Shown here one piece after another: positions 8,548 through 16,279 of a stretch of 64,000 bases of DNA. Both the position numbers and the translations under genes were made by a program. The stretch lies in assembly GCF_024228675.1 (NCBI RefSeq), contig NZ_CP100461.1, positions 620,001 through 684,000 of the forward strand, given 5' to 3'. The first letter of the stretch is position 1. Each line of letters begins with the position of its first letter. The notes beneath the pieces were generated by a model, which was not told the DNA's origin, ran no database searches, and saw only the letters and a list, made by a program, of their open reading frames with translations. The stretch is from Salinigranum marinum. GTDB lineage: Archaea; Halobacteriota; Halobacteria; Halobacteriales; Haloferacaceae.

Positions 8548-8623
8548 CAGGCGGCGGTCGGCACCCGCCGTGACCGACGGTTCACGAGCCGGCGGCCGGC
8601 GGCCGGCGGCCGACCGCCGCCTG
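8548..8623. repeat. 14-bp perfect inverted repeat enclosing CCGGCGG tandem copies
   Basis: Caggcggcggtcgg (8548-8561) is the exact reverse complement of 8610-8623. The enclosed 48 bases hold a small ccgt/acgg hairpin and about three tandem copies of ccggcgg (8589-8610). It lies between hisD and the IscA-like gene. It could fold in RNA as a terminator-like structure, although no T-run follows. Confidence 0.7.
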
Positions 8624-8659
8624 CGTCAAGGTTAACTCACTGGCTCCGAAAGGGAGAGT

Positions 8660-9022
8660 ATGAGCGCAGAAGCGGTCGAAGGGGACGACACCCCCGTTCG
8701 CGTGACCGAAGCCGCGGCCTCGGAGGCGCTGTCGCTCCTGGAGGGAGAAGGGCTGGACACGGACATCGCCGGCCTCCGCCTGTTCGTCCAACAGGGCGGC
8801 TGCGCCGGACTCTCGTACGGGATGCGGTTCGACGACGAGCCCGAACCGGACGACGCGGTGACCGAACACCACGGCCTGCGGATCTTCGTCGATCCCGCCT
8901 CGCAGAAGTACATCGGCGGCTCCACCCTCGACTACGAGAGCGGTCTCCAGGCGGCGGGCTTCCACGTCGAGAACCCCAACGTAGTGAGCGAGTGCGGCTG
9001 CGGCGAGTCGTTCCGGACGTAG
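8660..9022 (+). CDS. IscA/HesB-type iron-sulfur cluster assembly protein
   Basis: This is an A-type carrier that receives Fe-S clusters and passes them to target proteins in the cytoplasm. At 120 residues it is normal for the family. The three conserved cysteines are present: Cys48 in VQQGGCAGLSY, and Cys112 and Cys114 in SECGCGESF. The first 11 residues form a short extension before the VTEAAASEAL start of the domain. A ttaactc box about 27 nt upstream supports this start. It is transcribed after hisD but separated by the inverted repeat. Confidence 0.93.
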   Translation: MSAEAVEGDDTPVRVTEAAASEALSLLEGEGLDTDIAGLRLFVQQGGCAGLSYGMRFDDEPEPDDAVTEHHGLRIFVDPASQKYIGGSTLDYESGLQAAGFHVENPNVVSECGCGESFRT

Positions 9023-9149
9023 CCGGCGTCGTCAGCCCCGATCCACAGTCCGTACTCGACCCACCGCGAGTGACGACGCGGTCCCCGCGAATTCTCCCCG
9101 CCGTCGCGACCGTGATTACGAGGGATCGGCGGCTGGCTGGACTCCCTGG

Positions 9150-9584
9150 TTGGCGCGCGCGCCACCCCGACGAGGAGCGTCACGAGCACGCTCGGTGCGA
9201 TGTGTATCAGCCAGTCGTATCCGAAGCCGGGGCGGTCGTGAACCAGGAAATTCGTCGTCAGCGCGATCAGCGCGACCACGAGACACGTCGTCACCGACCA
9301 GCGGTACCCCGCTCGAATTCCGTACCAACCAGGCATCGCGAGCGCGCACCGAGCGCGATCAAGAGCCCACCGAGGCCGACGTGCAGGTGGTCGACGTAGT
9401 GGAGCAGTTACGGGTTGCTCGCCGCGAGATCGGCTCTCCTGACCCCGCCGAGGGCATCGACGCCCAACTCGAACCCCGTGCCGGCGTAGGCCGCGTACAG
9501 GACGCTCAAGCCGTACCCGACGATGCCGAACCCGGCGACAGCGACCAGTACCGCTGCCTGTCGCAGCTTCGACGCGGCGCTCAT
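9150..9584 (-). pseudogene. Inactivated multi-pass membrane protein gene
   Basis: The minus-strand frame starts at ATG 9582-9584 (MSAASKLRQAAVLVAVAGF) and runs to ADLAASNP. It then meets TAA at 9408-9410, where Glu would give a sensible SNPELLHYVDH. The same frame continues LHVGLGGLLIALGA, then loses frame near 9340-9352. The next frame carries PGWYGIRAGYRWSVTT, VALIALTTNFLVH and HIAPSVLVTLLVGV. Together they describe a protein of about 150 residues with four helices. The original stop is also lost, since the last frame runs on into the neighbouring gene. I infer at least one nonsense mutation and one frameshift. Confidence 0.75.
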
Positions 9585-9813
9585 GTGAGATCCCCGGGTG
9601 AGGACGGCCCACGCGTACGTTGGTGTTGACAGTTTGTCTCGTCGGAGACGAAATTTGCCGTTTTCGTGAGGTGCGTGAAACGATCCCGACCGCACGCTCG
9701 GCGTCGAACGACCTCCGACGAGATCGACGAGATCGACGAGGCGCTCCCACACGACGGGCCCGCAGTCGTCGTGCGGGCGAGCACCGCTCGACCGGCGGGT
9801 CGGTCGATGGGAC

Positions 9814-9823
9814 GTTATTTATC
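9814..9823 (+). promoter_or_regulatory. TATA box of the DUF5816 gene
   Basis: Gttatttatc lies about 27 nt before the ATG at 9845, matching the leaderless promoter spacing. Confidence 0.6.
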
Positions 9824-9844
9824 CCGGCAGGGAGTGGAGTACGT

Positions 9845-10090
9845 ATGCAACTCGAAGCCGTGGAGACGACGGCCGGCGACACGGTGTACGTCGATCGGAA
9901 CGATGTCGAACGCGGGTCGAAAGGTCCCTTCTACGTCGTCTACGTCACGCCCGACCGGGAGGTCCGCTGGGGGTACCGCTGCGGCAACTGCGACTCGTTC
10001 GACACGGCGATGGACACGATGGGCAGGGTCGAGTGTAACGACTGCCGGAACGTCCGCAAACCGGACGAGTGGGACGCCGCCCACGAGTGA
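9845..10090 (+). CDS. Small zinc-finger-like protein (DUF5816 type)
   Basis: This is a cytoplasmic protein of 81 residues with two Cys pairs, Cys46/Cys49 (CGNC) and Cys64/Cys67 (CNDC), spaced as a zinc ribbon. The conserved surrounding words GSKGPFYVVY, AMDTMGRVECN and KPDEWDAAHE match the haloarchaea-specific family I recall as DUF5816. No experimental role is known to me. It stands alone, with its own promoter. Confidence 0.8.
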   Translation: MQLEAVETTAGDTVYVDRNDVERGSKGPFYVVYVTPDREVRWGYRCGNCDSFDTAMDTMGRVECNDCRNVRKPDEWDAAHE

Positions 10091-10236
10091 GACGGCCCGC
10101 TGTCGGTCACGACCGGGTCGGTCGCGGGGCGGCCCGCGACCGATGGCAAGCGACAGCGGGCCGGACGAGCGGGGTGTTCGCAGAACCTGACAACTGTGAC
10201 AAACTTTATCACGACATGTGTGGTATTTGGGGGTAC

Positions 10237-10581
10237 ATGGCCCCTGTTACCATGCCACCCGTGGAAGAGGCCCGGACGATCTTCCGCCGCCTCGGCTACG
10301 AGGTGTCGGGGAACGGCCCGGAACTGCTGGCCGAACGCAAGTGGCGGACCGTCCGCGTGACCGCCACCTCCTCCCGATCCGCCGGCGCACTCGCCGACGG
10401 CGGGACGATCCGCGAGAGTGACTATCAGTTCCAGTGTTTCGTCACCTGGGCCGACAGAACAGGGGAACTCGCCAGCCGCCTCCGACAGTCCGCGCCCGAC
10501 TTCGAGTGGGCGGTCATCGGGGTCGAATCGGGAGCAGACGACTACGAGGTCGTCCACGGCTCCGACCCCGTGCCGGCGTAA
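10237..10581 (+). CDS. Haloarchaeal conserved protein (DUF7116 type)
   Basis: The gene encodes 114 residues, cytoplasmic, with no Cys pairs or helices of membrane type. The opening MAPVTMPPVEEARTIFRRLG and the following LLAERKWRTVRVTA resemble a haloarchaea-only family I recall as DUF7116. The ATG at 10237 is chosen over the upstream ATG at 10216, which would add a poor leader. A ctttatcac box about 30 nt upstream supports this. Function unknown. Confidence 0.75.
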   Translation: MAPVTMPPVEEARTIFRRLGYEVSGNGPELLAERKWRTVRVTATSSRSAGALADGGTIRESDYQFQCFVTWADRTGELASRLRQSAPDFEWAVIGVESGADDYEVVHGSDPVPA

Positions 10582-10639
10582 CGGTCCACGGTACCATCCG
10601 TCACGGTCGATTTATTCCTCGAACGGTCGAAATACGAGT

Positions 10640-11593
10640 GTGTTCGTCGGCCACTCCGCCCTCGCGTTCGCGGTCGTCGCCGGGCTCGCCGCCCGGCGCT
10701 GGCAGTGGCCACGCCGGGACGCCCTCGCGGTCGGCCTCGTCGCGGGCGCGTTCGCCGCGGTCCCCGACATCGACATGTTGTACGCGCCCATTGGCCTCCT
10801 CGGCACCCGTCTCGACGCGCTCGCGCTCGCCTCGGCGTTCTGGTCGACGTCGACGGTCGTCCACCGCGGCGTGACCCACTCGCTCGTCGTCGCGGGCCTG
10901 GTCGCCGTCGTCGCCGCCGCGTACGTCCTCGGGCGGCGCCGGCGGTCTCGCCCGCTCGTCGTCGCGGCGGCCCTCTTCGGGGCCGCTCTCGCCGCGGGTA
11001 TCGCCGCCGTCGCCGGCACGCTCGGCGGCCTGGTCACCGTGGCGTTCGTCGTGAGCGCGGTCGTGGTCAGCGAGGTCACGATCCGGCGCACGACGCTCGG
11101 CGTGGGCCCGGTCGCCGCGGCGGCGGTGTTCGGCCTGCTATCGCACCCGTTCGGCGACGTGTTCACCGGAACGCCGCCGGCGTTTCTCTACCCGTTCGAC
11201 GCCGTCTTGCTCGCCGAGCGCGTCGCCCTCGCGGGCGATCCGACGCTGCACTTGCTCGCCGCGTTCGCGGTCGAACTCCTGACTGTCTGGCTCGCGGTGG
11301 GCGTGCTGTTCGACCGCTCGGACGCGCGGCTCCGCGACGCGACGCTCCCGCGGGTCGCCGTCGCGGCGGGGTACGCCGTGAGCGTCTTTCTCATCCCGCC
11401 GCCGACGCTCGACCTCTCGTACCCGTTCGTGTTGAGCGTCGTCGCGGTCGGGGCGGTCGGAGCGGTCCCCCGGATCCGGATCGTCGGCGACCGCCGGGTG
11501 TCGGTCCCGGATCGGACGACGGCGCTCGTCACCGCGCTGTCGGCCGTGACCGTCGCGTGGGCCGCCTACGCCGTGGCGTATCTCCTCCTGTGA
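10640..11593 (+). CDS. Membrane-bound metal-dependent hydrolase (YdjM/DUF457 family)
   Basis: This is an integral membrane protein of 317 residues. The family signature is present: FVGHSALAFAV at the start, a metal-type PDIDML, then VHRGVTHSLVVAG and LLSHPFGDVFTG, with about eight hydrophobic helices. YdjM-like proteins are predicted phospholipase-like or metal-dependent hydrolases; the exact reaction is unproved. The start is a GTG at 10640-10642, about 20 nt after a gatttattcc box. Other in-frame starts would include low-quality sequence from the gene before. It is followed by two further membrane genes on the same strand. Confidence 0.85.
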   Translation: MFVGHSALAFAVVAGLAARRWQWPRRDALAVGLVAGAFAAVPDIDMLYAPIGLLGTRLDALALASAFWSTSTVVHRGVTHSLVVAGLVAVVAAAYVLGRRRRSRPLVVAAALFGAALAAGIAAVAGTLGGLVTVAFVVSAVVVSEVTIRRTTLGVGPVAAAAVFGLLSHPFGDVFTGTPPAFLYPFDAVLLAERVALAGDPTLHLLAAFAVELLTVWLAVGVLFDRSDARLRDATLPRVAVAAGYAVSVFLIPPPTLDLSYPFVLSVVAVGAVGAVPRIRIVGDRRVSVPDRTTALVTALSAVTVAWAAYAVAYLLL

Positions 11594-11689
11594 GCGAAGG
11601 GATGGCGTGGGCAGTGACCGACGCGGTCCGCCGCTCGGCCCCGCGGCCCGTCGAAAACGGTTTCTCCCCACCCGGCCGTACCACGAGGC

Positions 11690-12325
11690 ATGTCGAACCC
11701 TGCCGGTCTACGCGGTATCGTCGAGAGCCAGCGACTCAACGCCGCGCTCGCGTGGCTCCTCGTTGGCTTTCTCGTCGTCGCCGCGGGGGCGAACGTCACC
11801 GGCGGGAGCGTCGTCTGGGCGGGGTTCGTCGCGGCGGTCGCCGTCCTCGCCGTCGTGCCCGCGGTCCGGTACCGTGATCCGTTCCGGATGCTCCCCTGGG
11901 AGGTGTTGCTGGTGGCGTCGCTCCCGGTCGTCGGGCGGACGCTCGTGATCGGCCAGCGCGTCGGCGGCTTCACGCTCACGGGGCGCATGACGACGTATCT
12001 CGCGGTCGCGGCCGTCGCGCTCGTCATCGCCGTCGAACTCGACGTCTTCACCCCGGTTCGGATGAACGACGCGTTCGCCCTACTGTTCGTCGTCGTCACC
12101 ACGACGGCCGCCGCGGGGGTCTGGGCGGTCGTCCAGTGGGCCGCCGACCTCTTCCTCGGGACATCGTTGCTCCTCGACGGGCGGCCCGAGTCGGTGATCG
12201 AGACGGAGCTCATGTGGGACTTCGTGGCCGCGACGCTCGCGGGGCTGTTGGCGGGACTGCTCTTCGAGTACTACTTCCGACGGCGGCGGGCGAGCGGCGG
12301 CGTCGGCGAGGGGGGACGACGGTGA
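11690..12325 (+). CDS. Hypothetical multi-pass membrane protein
   Basis: I do not recognise a named family. The gene encodes 211 residues with about five to six hydrophobic segments, for example LAWLLVGFLVVAAG, VAVLAVVPAV and LLFVVVTTTAAAGVWAVV. A charged loop ELMWDFVAATLAG lies before the last helix, and a basic-Gly tail follows. The start is supported by cggtttctcc 27 nt upstream. Its stop overlaps the GTG of the next membrane gene (GTGA), so the two are coupled and may work together. Confidence 0.75.
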   Translation: MSNPAGLRGIVESQRLNAALAWLLVGFLVVAAGANVTGGSVVWAGFVAAVAVLAVVPAVRYRDPFRMLPWEVLLVASLPVVGRTLVIGQRVGGFTLTGRMTTYLAVAAVALVIAVELDVFTPVRMNDAFALLFVVVTTTAAAGVWAVVQWAADLFLGTSLLLDGRPESVIETELMWDFVAATLAGLLAGLLFEYYFRRRRASGGVGEGGRR

Positions 12326-12984
12326 GGCTCCGCGACCGCCTCGGCATCGGACCGACGAGCCAGCGTCGGCTCTCGCGGGCGATGCAGGTCGTCCTCGTCG
12401 GGATCGTCTTCATCGGCCTCGATCGTGGTAACGTCGGCATCGTCGCCAACGGCGCCATCGCGCTCGCGGTCACCTACCTCCCCGCGATTCTCGAACGCGA
12501 TCACCACATCCCGATGGACGCGGGGCTCACGCTGTGGCTCACGACCGCGGTGTTCCTCCACGCGGTGGGAACCGTCGGCCTCCCCGGCTCGGAGCTCAGC
12601 TTCTACCAGAGCGTCGGGTGGTGGGACCACCTCACCCACACCCTCTCGTCGTCGATCGTCGCTGCCGCGGGCTACGCCACCGTCCGCGCGATCGACGAAC
12701 ACACCGCCGAGGTCTCCTTCCCGTGGCAGTTCACCTTCGTCTTCGTCCTCCTGTTCGTCGTCGCCTTCGGCGTGCTCTGGGAGGTGCTGGAGTTCGCCGT
12801 CGGCGGCCTCGCGGAGCTCCTCGGCAGCGACGCGATCCTGACCCAGTACGGGCTCGAAGACACGCTGTTGGACCTGGTGTTCGATACGGTCGGCGGACTC
12901 GTCGTCGCGCTCTGGGGGACGGCGTATCTCGGCGACGTGGTCGGCGCGCTCACCGGTCGACTCGACCGTCGCACCTCCGACTGA
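12322..12984 (+). CDS. Hypothetical multi-pass membrane protein
   Basis: This 220-residue membrane protein has about six helices. Conserved-looking polar words inside or beside helices are GWWDHLTHTLSSSIVAAAG, FGVLWEVLEFAVGG and DTLLDLVFDTVGG, with a His and acidic residues that could bind metal. The pattern is like the DUF2238/YjdF-type membrane proteins (WDxxxH and WE..E..), but I cannot prove it. The GTG start overlaps the upstream stop by four bases. Probably it forms a two-gene unit with the preceding gene. Confidence 0.75.
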   Translation: MRLRDRLGIGPTSQRRLSRAMQVVLVGIVFIGLDRGNVGIVANGAIALAVTYLPAILERDHHIPMDAGLTLWLTTAVFLHAVGTVGLPGSELSFYQSVGWWDHLTHTLSSSIVAAAGYATVRAIDEHTAEVSFPWQFTFVFVLLFVVAFGVLWEVLEFAVGGLAELLGSDAILTQYGLEDTLLDLVFDTVGGLVVALWGTAYLGDVVGALTGRLDRRTSD

Positions 12985-13344
12985 CGGCGGCCGCTCGGCG
13001 TCGGTCGACGGTCGACACGAGAAGCCGCGGACGCGCCGACAGCCACGAACGGGCCGACGCGCCCTCCGTGTGACATCCCTCGGGAGCGAGCTCCCCTCCC
13101 CCCATCTTCGTCGGTGGACGCCCCACCGAGAGCCACGGTGGATCGCCCACGATCACTGTCGGTGGTGGAGCGACATTACCTCAGTCGTCGTGTGGATCCC
13201 CGGGAGCCGACTCGGCTCTCCCGTCGGGTCGCGACGGACTGGTCACCGTGTGAACAGATCCACGGAGAACGTTCACTGTCTGGATTGAAATAGTTAGCAA
13301 TCCGGTAGATATATACTCATGATTCTCGCAACGTATAATCAGGG
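12985..13344. other. Non-coding stretch
   Basis: I see no gene on either strand. Small palindromes such as gggagcgagctccc (13083-13096) follow the membrane gene and could end transcription. The last 60 bases are AT-rich and hold the promoter of the HTH gene. Confidence 0.5.
13308..13317 (+). promoter_or_regulatory. TATA box of the HTH regulator gene
   Basis: Gatatatact is centred about 33 nt before the ATG at 13345. A second AT-rich patch, gtataatc, lies just before the ATG. Confidence 0.5.
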
Positions 13345-14133
13345 ATGAAACGGGGGGAGTCAGCTGAGGCGTTCGAGACGGTCGCGCGCCGTCGCGAGTT
13401 GCTCGCATTGCTCGCCGACCAGCCGCTCGACAAGGCCTCCATCGTTCGTCGACTGGACGTCTCACGGTCGACGGTCAACCGCGCGCTGTCGGCGCTCGAA
13501 TCGTACGGGTTCGTCGACCGGATCGACGGGCAATACACCACGACGACGGCCGGGGATCTCGTGCGCCGGCACCTGTGCGAGACGCTGTCGACCGTCGAGG
13601 GTCTCATGCAGGCACGGCCGCTCCTCGCGGCCGCCGACCTCGACCCACCGCCGGCGCTGTTCCGCGACGCCACCGTCGTCACCGCCGACGAGGACCGCCA
13701 CGGCCCGGTCCGCTTTCTGGTCGATCTCCTGACGGACGCGACGGCGGTGTGTTCGGCCGGAGCCGTCTTCCGGGGTGACGTTCCGACGCCGGTCCGAGAG
13801 CGACTGCTGGACGACGACACGCTCCGGATGGAACTCCTCACGAGCCGGGAGACCGTCGACCGGATGCGCGCGTACCACGAGCCCGAACTGCGGACGCTCG
13901 TCTCCTCACCCCGGCACGACCTGCGGATCGCGGACGACTGCCGTGGGACGACGGTAGCCGTGGTCGACGCCGAAGGCGAGGAGACTGCCGTCCTCGTCTG
14001 CTACGACGAGACGGGCGAGCCGATCGGGCTCGCCCACGCGGCCGACCCCGCCAGCGTCGCCTGGGCGCGCGAACGGATCGAGCGGTCGTGGGAGGCGGCG
14101 TCCCCCGCGACCGAGGCGCTGGGCCAGTTCTGA
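13345..14133 (+). CDS. Winged helix-turn-helix transcriptional regulator
   Basis: This is a DNA-binding regulator of 262 residues. Residues about 10-75 form a winged HTH: VARRRELLALLADQPLD, then recognition helix RLDVSRSTVNRALSAL and wing SYGFVDRIDGQYTTT. The remaining 180 residues are an alpha/beta domain (RFLVDLLTDATAVCSAG, DVPTPVRERLLDD, AVLVCYDETGEPIG) of a type common behind haloarchaeal HTH domains, possibly ligand-binding. Targets are unknown. It has its own AT-rich promoter and stands before dodecin. Confidence 0.85.
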   Translation: MKRGESAEAFETVARRRELLALLADQPLDKASIVRRLDVSRSTVNRALSALESYGFVDRIDGQYTTTTAGDLVRRHLCETLSTVEGLMQARPLLAAADLDPPPALFRDATVVTADEDRHGPVRFLVDLLTDATAVCSAGAVFRGDVPTPVRERLLDDDTLRMELLTSRETVDRMRAYHEPELRTLVSSPRHDLRIADDCRGTTVAVVDAEGEETAVLVCYDETGEPIGLAHAADPASVAWARERIERSWEAASPATEALGQF

Positions 14134-14178
14134 CGAGGGTGTGACTTTTTGTTCCCGTGTACCGTACCTCGGCACGTC

Positions 14179-14385
14179 ATGGTGTACAAGAAGATCACGC
14201 TCATCGGGCGCAGTCCCGAGAGCTTCGACGGCGCCGTCGACGACGCGATCGACCGAGCGAACAACACCCTCGACAACGTCCACTGGGTAGAGGTCGACGA
14301 ACTCGGCGTCGAGATCGCCTCCGTCGCCGACCGCGAGTACCAGGCCGAGGTCACGGTCGCCTTCGAACTCGAGGAGTCGGCGTAA
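14179..14385 (+). CDS. Dodecin
   Basis: Dodecin is a small flavin-storage protein that forms hollow 12-mers binding riboflavin or FMN and protects the cell against free flavin. It has 68 residues, the full family length. The signature is clear: [20 protein letters not shown], then [15 protein letters not shown] (the Trp stacks on the flavin) and [11 protein letters not shown]. The start is the ATG at 14179, before which a gactttttg stretch lies. Halobacterium dodecin is the best-studied member. Confidence 0.95.
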   Translation: MVYKKITLIGRSPESFDGAVDDAIDRANNTLDNVHWVEVDELGVEIASVADREYQAEVTVAFELEESA

Positions 14386-14434
14386 GCGCGAACGGAACCG
14401 CTTTTTACCCGCGGGGCCGGTCGTCAGTGAAGCG

Positions 14435-15772
14435 ATGCCTCGGCTCCTCCAGTACTCCGACGTGGAAAACGTCTACGACGATCCCCTGCGTGCCGGCCGT
14501 CTCGCCGGCCGTCTCCGCTCGCTCGCCGGTCCCGACGCGCTCGTGGTCGGCACGGGCGACACGGCCGCACCGGGCGTCGTCGCGCTCGTCGAGCGCGGTC
14601 GGCAGGCGCTGGACCTCTTTGCCGCCGTCGACACCGCCGTCGAGACGTTCGGGAACCACGACTTCGACTTCGGCCCCGAGGCCACCCTCGAACTGGTGGC
14701 CGATGCCGACCCGACCTGGGTGAGCGCGAACACGGGGTACGACGGCGGGCGCTTCGGTGCCGGGGCGGGCGTCGTCCCCCACACCGTCGAACTGGTCGAC
14801 GGTGCCCGCGTCGGCTTCTTCGGCGTCACCGACCCGGCGACGGGTTCGATCAACCCGATGGCCGCCACGGTCGAGTTCACCGATCCGATCGCGGCCGCGC
14901 GCGACGCCGTTGACGCGCTCGCCGGCCGGACCGACCACGTGGTCGCCCTCTCGCACCTCGGCGCGGGCGACGACGCCCTCGCCGCGGTCGACGGCGTCGA
15001 CGTCGTCCTCGGGGGACACGTCCACAGCCGACGGAACGAGTCGGTGGACGGCACGCGCTGTACCCGTCCGGGGGTGAACGGCGAGGCCGTCGTCGAGGTC
15101 GACCTCGAAGACGGCACCGCGAGGATCCACGAGACCGCCGACGCCGACCCGTACGAGCCCCTGGTCGACGCGCTCCGCGGGCGGATCTCCGCCGCCGACC
15201 TCGACGAGGTCGTCGCCCACGTCGACGAGCCCTTGGTCAGAGACAGAGCGACCGTCTTCGGCGGCGAGTGCCGGATCGGCAACTTCGTCGCCGACGCGTA
15301 CCGCTGGGCGACCGACGCGGACGTCGGCCTCCAGAACAGCGGCGGCATCCGCGAGGGGCCGCCGCTCGGCGGCGACGTCACCACCGGCGACCTGGTGAGC
15401 GTCGTCCCCTTCGAGGAACAGGTCGTCGTCGCGGAGGTGACGGGCGCGGAACTGCGGGGGATCATGGCCGAGTCCGACGGCTCGGCGGTTGATTTCGGCG
15501 ACCCCGACTGGTGGCACACACACGTCAGCGGCGTCGAACTCGCCGTCGACGACGGCTCGGTCGAGTCGGTCCGGGTCGGTGGCGACCCCCTCGACCCCGC
15601 GGCGACGTACACGGTCGGCACGTCGGACTACCTCCTCCACACGGACCACGAGTTCCCCACGCTCGACCAGCACCACCGCGCGGGCGAGGTCGGCATCCAG
15701 TACGAGGTGCTCTGGTCGTACGCCCGTGCGAACGGGGTCGACGCCGCGGTCGACAGCCGCATCGAGAAGTGA
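14435..15772 (+). CDS. Bifunctional metallophosphatase/5'-nucleotidase-like protein
   Basis: The protein has 445 residues: a metallophosphatase domain (about 1-215) and a 5'-nucleotidase C-terminal domain (about 250-430). Metal-site motifs are seen in GTGDTAAPG, ETFGNHDFDFG and LGGHVHSRRNE. The C-terminal domain carries GNFVADAYRW and LQNSGGIREG. The first metal motif, normally D-x-H, reads SDVENVY, so one His ligand appears replaced. There is no signal peptide, so it acts inside the cell, unlike UshA. Activity on nucleotides or cyclic nucleotides is family inference. A ctttttacc box about 27 nt upstream supports the start. Confidence 0.88.
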   Translation: MPRLLQYSDVENVYDDPLRAGRLAGRLRSLAGPDALVVGTGDTAAPGVVALVERGRQALDLFAAVDTAVETFGNHDFDFGPEATLELVADADPTWVSANTGYDGGRFGAGAGVVPHTVELVDGARVGFFGVTDPATGSINPMAATVEFTDPIAAARDAVDALAGRTDHVVALSHLGAGDDALAAVDGVDVVLGGHVHSRRNESVDGTRCTRPGVNGEAVVEVDLEDGTARIHETADADPYEPLVDALRGRISAADLDEVVAHVDEPLVRDRATVFGGECRIGNFVADAYRWATDADVGLQNSGGIREGPPLGGDVTTGDLVSVVPFEEQVVVAEVTGAELRGIMAESDGSAVDFGDPDWWHTHVSGVELAVDDGSVESVRVGGDPLDPAATYTVGTSDYLLHTDHEFPTLDQHHRAGEVGIQYEVLWSYARANGVDAAVDSRIEK

Positions 15773-15817
15773 GCCGCAACAGAAACGTTCAGGCCACCGG
15801 GGCGTTTCATCCTGCGT

Positions 15818-16225
15818 ATGACGCGCGTCGTGGTCCCGGTCAGGTACCCCCTGACTGGTCCCTCCGAAGCGACACTCCGCGAGGCCGTCCGTATCGCCAG
15901 AGAACGGGACGCGGACCTGACCGTACTGCACGTCGATCTGTATCAGGACTCTCGCGGGGTGACCCGCGCGGATCTCAAGCGTGCGGCCGAGCGCGCGGTC
16001 GGTCGCGTCGATCGCGCGCGCTACGTCGTCCGCCGCGGCTTCCTCGTCGAGGAGACCATCCTCGAAGAGGTCGCCGCCGAGGGTGCCGACATCGTCGTTA
16101 TCGGCTCACAGCAGGCCTCGCGCTGGCGACAGATGGTCAGACGGTTCCTCGACGACCCCGACATCGAGACGTTCCTCGAGGAGAAACTCGACTGTCAGGT
16201 CGTCACCGTCCGGGCCACCGGCTGA
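15818..16225 (+). CDS. Universal stress protein family (UspA fold)
   Basis: This is a 135-residue alpha/beta protein of the USP fold: VVVPVRYPLTGPSEATLREAV at the start, DLTVLHVDLYQ and ADIVVIGSQQAS. The usual ATP-binding G-x2-G-x9-G(S/T) motif after the fourth strand is absent; the region reads GSQQASRWRQMVRRFLDD. It is thus likely a non-ATP-binding USP. Role in stress tolerance is only a family assumption. It follows the nucleotidase gene by 45 bp. Confidence 0.8.
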   Translation: MTRVVVPVRYPLTGPSEATLREAVRIARERDADLTVLHVDLYQDSRGVTRADLKRAAERAVGRVDRARYVVRRGFLVEETILEEVAAEGADIVVIGSQQASRWRQMVRRFLDDPDIETFLEEKLDCQVVTVRATG

Positions 16226-16279
16226 GCCGGCCGCCGGCGGAGCCGACCCGATCCGTCCGCCTCGTGCTCGGTCGAGGAG

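Noticed and set aside
9636-9649. Small hairpin gtctc-gtcg-gagac in an AT-rich spot
   Set aside because: Short and isolated, next to a decayed gene; no sign of a regulated partner.
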